A stretch of 64,000 nt of DNA from Spirochaeta isovalerica. GTDB lineage: Bacteria; Spirochaetota; Spirochaetia; DSM-2461. Every line of letters begins with the position of its first letter. Position 1 is the first letter of the stretch. Both the position numbers and the translations under genes were made by a program. Where the stretch lies: the NCBI RefSeq assembly GCF_014207565.1, contig NZ_JACHGJ010000005.1, positions 267,306 to 331,305 of the forward strand. Direction: 5' to 3'. The notes below the pieces were generated by a model. That model searched no databases. It worked only from the letters and a program-made list of their open reading frames with translations, and had not been told where the DNA came from. Below, one piece after another: positions 49,766 to 58,965 of the stretch.

Positions 49766-51340
49766 TTATTGCTGTTTTAGCATTTTTTTGTTCCGGAAGT
49801 GTCGGGGAGAGCACTTCTCAACCCTTTTAAATACACGTGTAAAATAATTCGGATCGCGGTATCCGATTCTGCCGCTTATCTCTTTCATGGTTAAATCTGT
49901 CTGATTCAGCAGCCGCTTTGCTTCATTTATCCGGATCTCCGTCAGAAAAGTAATGAAATTTTTCTTTTTATGCTCTTTAAAGATTTTACTGAAATAGAAA
50001 GTGGAGAGATTGCAGTAAGCCGCAGTATCTTCCAGGCTTATCTCCCTGTAATAGTTCTCCTCAATATACTGGCAGGCTTTTTTTATCACGGGTATATTTT
50101 CACTGGCATAGAGAATCGCAACCTTGCTTATCAATTCGTTGAGTACGTCCTTGAAAGCTTTCAGCAACTCCAGTACATTAAGCGAATCCCCCAGTTCCAC
50201 AGTATCAATCCGGCATTCTCCCTCAGGAAACTGCAAAGCTGCCGAATGTCTGAGAATAACGGTTAAATCCAATATGCTGTTTTTTTTATCTTCAAATGAG
50301 GCCGGCGATGACTGAACCATATCTTCCAATTTTACAAAAAGCTCATCCAGTTTCCCTTTATCCACCGCAAGAACAGCCTGTTCCAGATCCATTTCCAGTT
50401 CAATAGGAAAACTTCCGCCCGAAGAGGAAAGGTCTTCCTTATCAGATATTTCGCTCAAGCTCTTTTTTGCCTCGGAAAAAGATATCTGAGCCCTGTTGGC
50501 GCTCTCAAAGATTGATCCGAACCCCAGCATGATATCGATATTCAAATCATCCCTGATATTGTCGGTAATGGACTGAAGGCGGTTTGAAAGAATCTCATCG
50601 GATTCCATTATACCGTTGTATCTATCGCAATATACCAGGATGAGGACGCTATTGAGGTCTGCATTGCATGAACAGAAGAGATCGTGCTGGCGAAGCTGAG
50701 CTTTAAGAAGTCTGATACATCTTTTTTTAAGAATCTCTTTCTGATATTCCTGGCTTGTGAGAATCGGATAGGATTTGTAATTCAGCTTCATAATCATGCC
50801 GCGGCCTTTGCGGAAGTCCATATCGAGTAAGGTCAGGTAATTTTCGAATTTCTCTTCCTCCAGAGTCCGTGTTGCCAGATTATAGATAAACTCCGAACCG
50901 AGATAATCAGTTACCCTGTCCAGCCTCGATTCAATAATCTCACGTTTCTGCTTTTCTCCTATTTTTCTCATCAGCTTGGAGGTTACTTTTTCCATCACTT
51001 CGACGATTCTCTTTTCTGATGAGGGTTTGACGATGTAGTCCTCCACACCTACTTTTATTGCTTCATGGGCATAATCGAATTGATGGAATGCCGTAAGAAA
51101 AATGATACAGGCGGTTTCGTCGGACTCTCGAATCTTCCGGGCGGCTTCGATACCGTTTATTCCAGGCATATTGATATCGAGAATGATGATATCCGGTTTC
51201 GTCGTGCGGGCCTTGTCTATGGCTTCCCGTCCGTTTACGGCTTCCTCGAAATGGTTGATGGAATCGATGCTCTTGGAAATGATAAAACGGAGAGCTTCCC
51301 TTTCGAGCTGTTCATCGTCGGCAATCAGCAATTTAAACAT
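49766..51340 (-). CDS. YesN-type response regulator (REC-AraC)
   Basis: A 524-residue regulator. The receiver (residues 1-120) has the acidic pair in LLIADDEQLE, phospho-acceptor Asp in DIIILDINMPGINGIEAARK and the switch Lys in VEDYIVKPSSE. A long middle region with no assigned fold leads to an AraC HTH pair (ISLEDTAAYCNLSTFYFSKI and KEISGRIGYRDPNYFTRVFK). It overlaps the kinase gene by 8 bases. The most likely target is the dctP promoter immediately downstream. Confidence 0.94.
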   Translation of the reverse strand: MFKLLIADDEQLEREALRFIISKSIDSINHFEEAVNGREAIDKARTTKPDIIILDINMPGINGIEAARKIRESDETACIIFLTAFHQFDYAHEAIKVGVEDYIVKPSSEKRIVEVMEKVTSKLMRKIGEKQKREIIESRLDRVTDYLGSEFIYNLATRTLEEEKFENYLTLLDMDFRKGRGMIMKLNYKSYPILTSQEYQKEILKKRCIRLLKAQLRQHDLFCSCNADLNSVLILVYCDRYNGIMESDEILSNRLQSITDNIRDDLNIDIMLGFGSIFESANRAQISFSEAKKSLSEISDKEDLSSSGGSFPIELEMDLEQAVLAVDKGKLDELFVKLEDMVQSSPASFEDKKNSILDLTVILRHSAALQFPEGECRIDTVELGDSLNVLELLKAFKDVLNELISKVAILYASENIPVIKKACQYIEENYYREISLEDTAAYCNLSTFYFSKIFKEHKKKNFITFLTEIRINEAKRLLNQTDLTMKEISGRIGYRDPNYFTRVFKRVEKCSPRHFRNKKMLKQQ

Positions 51341-52811
51341 CGGCTTCCTCCGGAATAAAGATCTCTACAACGGTCCCCTCTCCGATAACGCTGTGAAGGG
51401 AGAATTTTTCTTTCCCGTTGAATTTCAGGGCCAGTCGCTTTTTCACATTCTCTACGCCGATTCCGGTCGAATCAAGAGAATTGACGGTCTGCCGACTCTT
51501 ATCAATATCAAAACCTATCCCCGTATCCTCTACTTTAATAAGGATGCCGTCCCTGATTCTGTCCACGTCGATACTGATGCGGCCCCCTTCTTCCTTCGGC
51601 TCAATCCCGTATTTTACAGCGTTTTCCACAAGGGGCTGCAAAGTAAATATGGGAATCCGTATATGCGATGCGTCGATCCTGTTATCAATGGAAAATTTGA
51701 GACGGTCACCGTATCTGGTCTGCTGGATAAACATATACTCATCGAGAATTTCCAGCTCTTCTTTCAATGAGACTGCTTTATCCTGATTATTGAGATTGTA
51801 CCGGAACACATTGGACAGACATTCGATGAGGCGGACTGTTTTGGGAGCCTGTTCAAACATGGATGTCCGGGCTATGGTATTAAGGGTGTTAAAGAGAAAG
51901 TGGGGATTAATCTGGGACTGCAGGCTGAGAAACTGCGCTTCCCGGAGGGATTTTCCCATATCAATCAGTTTCATTTCATCTTCATAATGCTGTTTCTCTA
52001 TATTGGCTTTGTCTTTCAGGCTCTCAACCATCTGATTGATATTGCGGCTCATCCTGTTGAATGAATTGATCAGCACGGTTATTTCGTTATGCGAACTGTC
52101 AGAAACTTTTTTGACATTGAGGTTCCCCTCGGCTATTTTAATAGTGTTGGAAGCAAGGTCTATGATCGGCTTTGTCAACGTAACCGAAAAGAAATTTCCG
52201 AATACAAGGCTTAAGAGACTGATAAAAAGAATTCCCAGAAAACTGATTCTCTGTATATGAGACACAGCTTCTTTCTGACTTTCATGAAGCTTCGAACTCT
52301 CTTCCAGCCTGACGTTAATAAGCCGGTCCAGATAAGTTTCAATATAATCTTCAATCCTGTTGGCACGGAGAAGCTGTTCGGAAAAGAGGTCCTTATTGGA
52401 ATTGAATAAGACGAGAGATGACTTCGCGCTCTCCAGATACGCCAGCATACCGTAGCGGACCGCCTCAATTTCAAACAGGGCATCCCGGGATGAAAAGGTT
52501 TCATTCTTCACCATGTTCCATGATTTCCACACCCTATCGATGGTGTTATCAAAAGCCTCCACATTCTCAGAATTGTAATCTCTGACAGCGACGGCGAATT
52601 TCTCATTGTTCGCCTTCACAGCCGTTGAGAGATTGTGAACAAGAGATGTTTTTATCAGGTCCTCTTCAAACATTTTCATGTATACGAAAGCGTTGTTCAG
52701 AATATAAAAGTAGAGAATGGAAACGCTTAAAATAATGATGGTAAAGAAGAATATGAGTTTTCTTTTTATGGAGAGGTTATTCCATGTTTTTCCGATCAGA
52801 TTATCTATCAT
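51333..52811 (-). CDS. YesM-type sensor histidine kinase
   Basis: A 492-residue membrane kinase. Two helices (about residues 16-38 and 180-202) enclose a small extracytoplasmic helical sensor (about 140 residues). HAMP follows (TKPIIDLASNTIKIAEGNLN). The His_kinase (LytS/YesM) domain has the phospho-acceptor in LQSQINPHFLFNTLNTI, and the ATP domain has LVENAVKYGIEP and VEDTGIGFD. The small sensor is less likely to bind a sugar itself; a periplasmic protein encoded just upstream may do so. Confidence 0.94.
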   Translation of the reverse strand: MIDNLIGKTWNNLSIKRKLIFFFTIIILSVSILYFYILNNAFVYMKMFEEDLIKTSLVHNLSTAVKANNEKFAVAVRDYNSENVEAFDNTIDRVWKSWNMVKNETFSSRDALFEIEAVRYGMLAYLESAKSSLVLFNSNKDLFSEQLLRANRIEDYIETYLDRLINVRLEESSKLHESQKEAVSHIQRISFLGILFISLLSLVFGNFFSVTLTKPIIDLASNTIKIAEGNLNVKKVSDSSHNEITVLINSFNRMSRNINQMVESLKDKANIEKQHYEDEMKLIDMGKSLREAQFLSLQSQINPHFLFNTLNTIARTSMFEQAPKTVRLIECLSNVFRYNLNNQDKAVSLKEELEILDEYMFIQQTRYGDRLKFSIDNRIDASHIRIPIFTLQPLVENAVKYGIEPKEEGGRISIDVDRIRDGILIKVEDTGIGFDIDKSRQTVNSLDSTGIGVENVKKRLALKFNGKEKFSLHSVIGEGTVVEIFIPEEADV

Positions 52812-52815
52812 AAGG

Positions 52816-53814
52816 TTATTTTATATCCCTGATCTCTTTAACGATATTCTGGAGATCGGGAGAAAGAGCATCATATAGCGGCTGCATGGCCGCCTGAAAG
52901 GAACTGTTGTCCTCGAGATAGAAGATTTCATTTCCATTGGCCTCTATGGCAGCTTCCGCTTCTTTCTCATACTCTTTCCATGCATTGATCTGAAAAGCCA
53001 TGCTGTCTTTTGCCGCTTTCATAATCAGCCTCTGATCTTCATCGGATAACCTGTCCATAGTGATTTTGCTGGCAATAGTAATTTCAGGGACTCTCGTATG
53101 TTCATCAATGGTGAAATACCGGGCCACTTCATAGTGTTCCGTTGAAAAATAGCTCGGCCAGTTATTCTCGGCACCGTCGATAACGCCGGTCTGGATGGCG
53201 CTGTAGACAAGTCCGAAAGGCATGGGGGTCGCAACGGCTCCCAGAGCTTCGACGAGACCGGCCATCAAGGAGCTTTCCTGGACTCGGATCTTAAGACCTT
53301 TAAAATCCTCTACTGATTTTATAGGCCTTACGGAGTTGTAAAAACTTCTCGCTCCCGAATCAAACCAGCTCAATCCGACAAATCCGGCCGGCAGAAGACT
53401 TCCCAGAAAATCGTCGCCCAGCCTGCTGTTCAGAACTTTCCACATATGGTCGGCATTTCTGTAAAGATAGGGCATCTGAAGGGCATTGAAATTTTCGGAA
53501 AATGCCGCCAGGGGAGAAATACTGACACGGGTAAAATCAATGGCGCCGAACTGCACCTGCTCTATAACCGCTTTTTCTTCGCCCAACTGCGCATCGGGGT
53601 AAACAAGGATACGGATTCTGCCATCTGACCGTTCTTCAACCAGCCTTGCAAATTCATAATCGCCTTGTGTCGTAGGATAGTCCGCGCCGTGAGTTTCAGC
53701 CAGCCTTAATACGATGGGAGTATCTGAGATATCAGCTTCTGTTTTTCCGTTTGCGAACAACACCGAAACCCCGAATAGAATGATCGCGGCCGGAATCATG
53801 GTTCCTTTTCTCAT
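52816..53814 (-). CDS. Second DctP-family binding protein, in the kinase operon
   Basis: A 332-residue TRAP-type periplasmic receptor with a signal peptide (cleavage near LFA-NGKTE). It retains the family Arg in FKGLKIRVQESSLMAGLVEA and the signature SAIQTGVIDGAENNWPSYFS. It lies 4 bases before the histidine kinase on the same strand and has no permease of its own. It is clearly diverged from the main DctP of the locus. It may present the ligand to the kinase, as solute-binding proteins do for some sensor kinases, or serve the same DctQM. Confidence 0.92.
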   Translation of the reverse strand: MRKGTMIPAAIILFGVSVLFANGKTEADISDTPIVLRLAETHGADYPTTQGDYEFARLVEERSDGRIRILVYPDAQLGEEKAVIEQVQFGAIDFTRVSISPLAAFSENFNALQMPYLYRNADHMWKVLNSRLGDDFLGSLLPAGFVGLSWFDSGARSFYNSVRPIKSVEDFKGLKIRVQESSLMAGLVEALGAVATPMPFGLVYSAIQTGVIDGAENNWPSYFSTEHYEVARYFTIDEHTRVPEITIASKITMDRLSDEDQRLIMKAAKDSMAFQINAWKEYEKEAEAAIEANGNEIFYLEDNSSFQAAMQPLYDALSPDLQNIVKEIRDIK

Positions 53815-53872
53815 TTCTCAATCCCTTTTATGCAACATACCATTGAAAGGGAACACCGTCAAACAAAGAGGT

Positions 53873-53890
53873 CAGAGCTGCAGAGCTCTG
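53873..53890. promoter_or_regulatory. Inverted repeat in the divergent uronate region
   Basis: Perfect palindromic arms CAGAGCT-GCAG-AGCTCTG lie between the DctP/kinase operon and the cupin operon. It is a candidate operator for either; the binding protein is unknown. Confidence 0.45.
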
Positions 53891-53942
53891 ATTGTACTTT
53901 CCCTGAGAATCGTAATATAGTTTCATATATGCGAGGTACATA

Positions 53943-54281
53943 ATGAAAGCAGAAGATTTTTTTATCGGCCAGGCTGAAATGAAGATAGAATTTGTCGAAG
54001 GCGATATCGAACGGAGAATATACACGGGAGACCATATCCAGGTTGTAGAATACCGCTTTCCCGCCGGGAAAACCTTTCCACCCCACAAACACGAGAGAGA
54101 AGAACAGATGGGTTATCTGGTGAGCGGGAAAATGGGCTTCAATATCGGCGGAATCATTCAGGATCTCAATCCCGGCGAGTGGTACAGAGCCCCGGCAGGA
54201 GTGGAACACAATGCCTGGACTTATGAAGAGCCTTCAGTTCTCCTTGATCTCTTTTCCCCTCCCAGGGAGGATCTGAAATGA
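53943..54281 (+). CDS. Cupin-2 protein, KdgF-like
   Basis: A 112-residue single cupin. The metal-site motifs are FPPHKHEREEQMGYLVSGKM (motif 1: H, H, E) and PAGVEHNAW (motif 2 His), followed by LLDLFSPPRED, an ending shared with KdgF proteins. KdgF linearises 4,5-unsaturated galacturonate (and guluronate/mannuronate) released from pectin or alginate. Length matches KdgF. The context (UxuA, TRAP, GH2) supports this, but other small cupins have similar motifs. It overlaps the next gene by 4 bases. Confidence 0.75.
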   Translation: MKAEDFFIGQAEMKIEFVEGDIERRIYTGDHIQVVEYRFPAGKTFPPHKHEREEQMGYLVSGKMGFNIGGIIQDLNPGEWYRAPAGVEHNAWTYEEPSVLLDLFSPPREDLK

Positions 54282-55246
54282 CGCCGGTAAAATGGGCCCT
54301 ATGCGGAGCAGGTGATATTTGCGAGAAACGGGTTGCTCCGGCGATTCGCGATCTTCCCGGAGCTCATCCCCATTCGGTCAGCCGCCGGAATAAGGCTCTT
54401 CTTGAAGAGTTTGCCGAACGCTTCGGCTTCAGCAGAACCTATACCGACTGGAAAGAGCAGTTCAGAGATCCCGAAGCAGAAGCTGTTTACATCGCCACAC
54501 CGGTCAATCTTCACAGAGAACAGTCAATCTTCGCAATGGAACAGGGCAAGCATGTACTCTGCGAAAAGCCCATGGCTCTGAACAGCAGGGAAGCATCGCT
54601 GATGCTGGACGCGGCCAAAGCCAACGGCGTCCGGTTCGGTGTGGCCTACTACAGACGCTTCTATCCTATGGTCGAAAAGATAATGGAAGTGCTCGGAGAC
54701 AAGGGGATCGGATCTCCCCGATACGTACAGGTCCAGAATTTTGAACCATTCAACAGGAAAGAAGGAGAAGCCCGGTACTGGCTGCTGAAACCGGAAATTT
54801 CCGGTGGAGGTCCCATGATGGATATGGGCTGTCACAGACTGGAGCTTCTTCATTACCTTTTCGGAGAGATTGCCGATTTGACCAGCACTCTGAAAACTCT
54901 ACGGTTTCAGCGTGAAGTGGAGGACACATCTGTTGCCCTTCTCACTTTCAAAACAGGGCTGATGGCCAATGTTGCGTCGCTACACACCGTACAGGAACCG
55001 CGGGACACAATCGAAATCTATGGAACAGAAGGCTCTATCCATGTAGAGAACCTCAATGAGGGAATCTACCGGATAGTAAAGAACGGGGAAAAAGAAAAAG
55101 GGGTCTGCCCGCCCCGTACAAATGCCCATTCGCCGCTTATAGACGATTTTTGCAGGGCCATCAGAGAAGAGAGAGATCCGGCGGTAACGGGAGATTGGGC
55201 TCTGAAAACGACAGAACTGCTCGACAGGATCTACAGCCGATCCTGA
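54278..55246 (+). CDS. Gfo/Idh/MocA-family oxidoreductase
   Basis: A 322-residue NAD(P)-dependent sugar dehydrogenase. The Rossmann start is VKWALCGAGDICEKRVAPAI; the substrate Lys lies in KHVLCEKPMALNSREASLML (EKP motif); ISGGGPMMDMGCHRLELLHY has the catalytic GxH-type segment. The substrate is unknown; a uronate or inositol-like sugar fits. It is co-transcribed with the KdgF-like cupin, with which it overlaps. Confidence 0.9.
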   Translation: MTPVKWALCGAGDICEKRVAPAIRDLPGAHPHSVSRRNKALLEEFAERFGFSRTYTDWKEQFRDPEAEAVYIATPVNLHREQSIFAMEQGKHVLCEKPMALNSREASLMLDAAKANGVRFGVAYYRRFYPMVEKIMEVLGDKGIGSPRYVQVQNFEPFNRKEGEARYWLLKPEISGGGPMMDMGCHRLELLHYLFGEIADLTSTLKTLRFQREVEDTSVALLTFKTGLMANVASLHTVQEPRDTIEIYGTEGSIHVENLNEGIYRIVKNGEKEKGVCPPRTNAHSPLIDDFCRAIREERDPAVTGDWALKTTELLDRIYSRS

Positions 55247-55397
55247 ATCGTTTTCACTCAAAGCAAAAAATCCTCACCTTATAAAAAAACCCGGTTTTTA
55301 AATCTTACAACTAGTGAAATTTGTCATCAAAGTCTGTATGATGCTCAATGATTAAATTATCGCCGTAACAATAGGGCTGAGAAGCGAGTGTACCCGA

Positions 55398-57806
55398 ATG
55401 AAAAGAAGAGAACCGATAAATTTCGGATGGAAATACAAGGCTGATTTCAGAGAGGAATACCTCTCTCCTGCATATGATGATACCGATTTCGACAACGTTG
55501 AAATCCCCCATAGCAATATCGAAATCCCCTACAATTATTTTGATGAAAAAATTTACCAGTTCGAGAGCTGCTACAGACGGAAACTTCACATAGATTCTCT
55601 AAAGCGCGACGAGAGAGTCTACATTCATTTTGAAGGGATTATGACCTATGCCAGAGTCTTTCTCAACGGGGTTTTTCTCGGCGAGCACAAAGGCGGATAC
55701 ACCGGATTCCGGATAGATCTGACCGATGCCCTCAATACCGATGGCCCCGATATTCTGGCCGTCTATGTCGACTCGACAGAGAGAAGCGATATCCCTCCCT
55801 TCGGCCATGTCGTCGATTACCTCACATACGGGGGCATTTACAGGGAAACCGCATTGGAATACTGCCATGAGCTCCATCTGGAGCATGGCCTTATTAAACC
55901 CGATAATGTTCTCACCGAAACACCTGCAGTCGACATGGACCTCTATTTCCGCAATGACAGCGGCAGAGCTCAATCGGGAGAAATGGAGTTTATCATCACC
56001 TGCCGGGGAGAAGAGTTTTTCAGGACCGGCGAAAGACTCACCTTCACCGGTAAAAAAGAACAGAAACAGGTCTGTTCCTTTCAGGTTCCTGTCCCGCAAT
56101 TATGGGACATAGATAACCCCGTTCTCTATGAGATGGAAACGCTCCTGACCATGGACGGAGAAATCAGGGACAGCAGGACATTCCGTTTCGGATTCCGTCA
56201 GGTTGATTACCGTAAGGACGGATTCCGCCTGAACGGAAAGCTTATCAAACTGCTGGGGCTGAACAGGCATCAGAGCTATCCCTACACCGGTTATGCCATG
56301 CCCCGTTCCGCCCAGTATGATGATGCGGAAATCCTGAAATACCAGCTGGGAGTCAACACTGTCCGCCTCTCCCATTATCCGCAGAGCCGGCACTTTTTAG
56401 ATCGCTGCGACGAGCTCGGCCTTCTCGTTTTTGATGAAATCCCCGGCTGGCAGCATATCGGTGACGAATCATGGCAGGCGCTATCCCTGCAGAATGTGAG
56501 AGATATGATCCTGACCGACGGAAACCATCCTTCCGTTTTCATCTGGGGAGTCAGGGTTAACGAATCTCAGGATAATGATGATTTCTACAGGAAAACGAAT
56601 GAACTTGCCAGAAAACTGGACGCCACCAGGCCCACTGGCGGAGTCCGCTGCATTGCTGAAAGCAGTATGCTGGAGGATGTATTTACCTTCAATGACTTCA
56701 GCCATACCGGAGAAAACAGCGGTCTGATCCCCCCGTCCCGGACATCGGGAAAGGCAAAACCCTATCTGGTGACGGAACACAACGGACACATGTATCCCAC
56801 AAAGAAATTTGACGATGAAGCCCACCTTTTCAGTCAGGCGAAAAGACATCTGGCGGTGCTGGAAACCATGTACAGCCGGGAGGATATTTCCGGTTCAATC
56901 GGCTGGTCTATGTTCGATTACAACACCCATAAGGATTTCGGAAGCGGCGATAAAATCTGTTACCACGGCGTCATGGATATGTTCCGGCTCCCGAAACTGG
57001 CCGCATCGGTCTATGCCTCGCAGCAGGATGATTCGCCTGTTCTGGAAATATCCAGTTCCATGAATATAGGAGAAAGGGAAGGATCTCTTCTGGGAGACAT
57101 CTATATATTTACGAACTGTGATTATATCCGCATGTATAAAAACGGCGTTCTCATAAGAGATTTCCACCCTCGCAGAGATCTCTACCCCTCCCTGCCCCAT
57201 CCGCCTGTAATCATCGATGATTTCATAGGCGACGCCATCGAAAAGAATGAATCCTTTTCCAGTAGAGACGCTCTTGCAATAAAGGAGCTTATGCTGAAAA
57301 TCAGCCGGGAAGGGTTGGATCTGGGCATTAGAGATAAGATCAGAATGGGCTGGCTCCTTTTTAAGAACCGGATGAACACCAAAGAGGCGGAAGATCTCTA
57401 TACTAAATATTTTGCAGGCTGGGGAGGAGAGGCCACAACTTTCAGTTTCACAGGCTACAAAGACGGGCAGCCGGTCAAAACTGTAGTCAGAGACCAGAAT
57501 TCACCGGTCAGCCTGAAGTTGAAAGCCGACAGGGAGACTCTCCATGAAGGAGAAACCTGGGACTGTCTCCGCTGTACTGTCCATCTGGAGGACGAATATG
57601 CCAATGCAGTCAGATATGCCCATGAAAGCATAACTCTGGAGACAGAAGGGCCGGTCGGCATAATCGGGCCGAAAGTTCTCCCCCTCACCGGTGGCTCTAC
57701 AGGATTCTGGGTAAGAACGGCAGGAGCAGCGGGAACCGGAACGATTAGGCTGAAATCGGAAAGGTTCGGCGTTATAAAAAAGGAAATCCGAATAACGAAG
57801 AATTAA
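55398..57806 (+). CDS. Glycoside hydrolase family 2 (beta-galactosidase/glucuronidase type)
   Basis: An 802-residue cytoplasmic glycosidase (no signal peptide). The N-terminal sugar-binding domain (VYIHFEGIMTYARVFLNGVF), an immunoglobulin-like domain and the TIM barrel follow in order. The barrel has GLNRHQSYPYTG, NTVRLSHYPQSRHFLDRCDE, the acid/base Glu in WGVRVNESQD and the nucleophile Glu in PYLVTEHNGHM. The C-terminus carries an extra bacterial Ig-like DUF4982-type region. Being beside uronate genes, beta-glucuronidase activity is a possibility, as are beta-galactosidase or others. Confidence 0.9.
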   Translation: MKRREPINFGWKYKADFREEYLSPAYDDTDFDNVEIPHSNIEIPYNYFDEKIYQFESCYRRKLHIDSLKRDERVYIHFEGIMTYARVFLNGVFLGEHKGGYTGFRIDLTDALNTDGPDILAVYVDSTERSDIPPFGHVVDYLTYGGIYRETALEYCHELHLEHGLIKPDNVLTETPAVDMDLYFRNDSGRAQSGEMEFIITCRGEEFFRTGERLTFTGKKEQKQVCSFQVPVPQLWDIDNPVLYEMETLLTMDGEIRDSRTFRFGFRQVDYRKDGFRLNGKLIKLLGLNRHQSYPYTGYAMPRSAQYDDAEILKYQLGVNTVRLSHYPQSRHFLDRCDELGLLVFDEIPGWQHIGDESWQALSLQNVRDMILTDGNHPSVFIWGVRVNESQDNDDFYRKTNELARKLDATRPTGGVRCIAESSMLEDVFTFNDFSHTGENSGLIPPSRTSGKAKPYLVTEHNGHMYPTKKFDDEAHLFSQAKRHLAVLETMYSREDISGSIGWSMFDYNTHKDFGSGDKICYHGVMDMFRLPKLAASVYASQQDDSPVLEISSSMNIGEREGSLLGDIYIFTNCDYIRMYKNGVLIRDFHPRRDLYPSLPHPPVIIDDFIGDAIEKNESFSSRDALAIKELMLKISREGLDLGIRDKIRMGWLLFKNRMNTKEAEDLYTKYFAGWGGEATTFSFTGYKDGQPVKTVVRDQNSPVSLKLKADRETLHEGETWDCLRCTVHLEDEYANAVRYAHESITLETEGPVGIIGPKVLPLTGGSTGFWVRTAGAAGTGTIRLKSERFGVIKKEIRITKN

Positions 57807-57876
57807 TAAAAGCGGGATAAGCTTCAGGGGAATAAAGTGATTTACAGTCTCGGCAATAAAGGATTACAGTAGTTTC

Positions 57877-58965
57877 ATGGATAACTTCCATTACTTGAAT
57901 ACAATCGAAAATCTCTGTGTAGAAAACGGCAAACTGCAGGCTATCATTGAATCCAGTACCAATGGAATCATTGAAGTTGATATAAAAGGGAATATTCTAT
58001 CGTCTAATCCCGCTTTTTATCATATGGTCAATATTTCTCCCCGTGACGGAGTCAAATACAATCTGGGGAAATTGCTCAACTCGGAAGATATTGAAGAGGC
58101 CTTATCCACACTGGCCCATGGCGAAGAAGAAATCCTTGTAAAGGGCTTTCATGTTCCGGTCACTCATGGCGGCAGGGAGGTGATGCATTATCTGGAAATC
58201 AAATTTTCCTGCGTCCCCGTCATGAACGATGACTTTATCATCGGTATAGTCAAAGACAAAACGGATATTATGAGAGCTCTGGAAAACAGAGAGGAATATA
58301 TCAGCACGCTCCTCAATATGATCCACGAACTGAAGATAGATAACAGAGATTCAATTTATCATATAGCTTCTCTGGTGGAACTACGGGATCACACTACGGG
58401 AAAACATCTGGAAAGAGTCGAATCCTATACGAGAAAACTGGCTCAGGAATACATGCATAATTTCGGAGACAGGGATGAGAGATTGACTGATTCCTTTGTC
58501 GAGGATATGGCGATTTCCTCCATTCTGCACGACATCGGCAAAGTAGCCATTTCCGATACGATACTTCAGAAGCCCGACAAGCTGACAAGCAGTGAATTCG
58601 AATCCATAAAAGAGCATACGATTATTGCCGGTGAGGCATTGAAGGAATACAAAGGGCGAAAGGACTTTCTGGCTATGGGCCGGGAAATCGCCACATACCA
58701 TCACGAAAAATGGGACGGCACCGGGTATCCCACAGGAAAGAAAGGAGCGACCATTCCCCTTTCCGCCAGAATTGTGGCACTATGCGACACCTATGATGCC
58801 CTCGTATCGGAGCGCCCGTACAAAGATGCCTACAGTCATAAAAAAGCCATTGAAATCATTAAAGAGGAAAGCGGCATATCCTTCGACCCTGATATTGTAG
58901 AGCTTTTTCTCAAAATCAATGATGAGTTTCTGAAAATCAGACAGTTCTATGACGACGATTCCTGA
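57877..58965 (+). CDS. PAS-HD-GYP protein (cyclic di-GMP phosphodiesterase)
   Basis: A 362-residue signalling protein. The N-terminal PAS domain (about 20-125; IIESSTNGIIEVDIKGNILS) precedes a complete HD-GYP domain: SSILHDIGKVAISDTILQKP (HD), EHTIIAGEAL, and YHHEKWDGTGYPTGKKG, the HHExxDGxGYP motif. This should hydrolyse cyclic di-GMP. It lacks membrane segments, so a cytoplasmic signal is sensed. Its last bases overlap the convergent RelA-like gene by 19. Confidence 0.94.
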   Translation: MDNFHYLNTIENLCVENGKLQAIIESSTNGIIEVDIKGNILSSNPAFYHMVNISPRDGVKYNLGKLLNSEDIEEALSTLAHGEEEILVKGFHVPVTHGGREVMHYLEIKFSCVPVMNDDFIIGIVKDKTDIMRALENREEYISTLLNMIHELKIDNRDSIYHIASLVELRDHTTGKHLERVESYTRKLAQEYMHNFGDRDERLTDSFVEDMAISSILHDIGKVAISDTILQKPDKLTSSEFESIKEHTIIAGEALKEYKGRKDFLAMGREIATYHHEKWDGTGYPTGKKGATIPLSARIVALCDTYDALVSERPYKDAYSHKKAIEIIKEESGISFDPDIVELFLKINDEFLKIRQFYDDDS

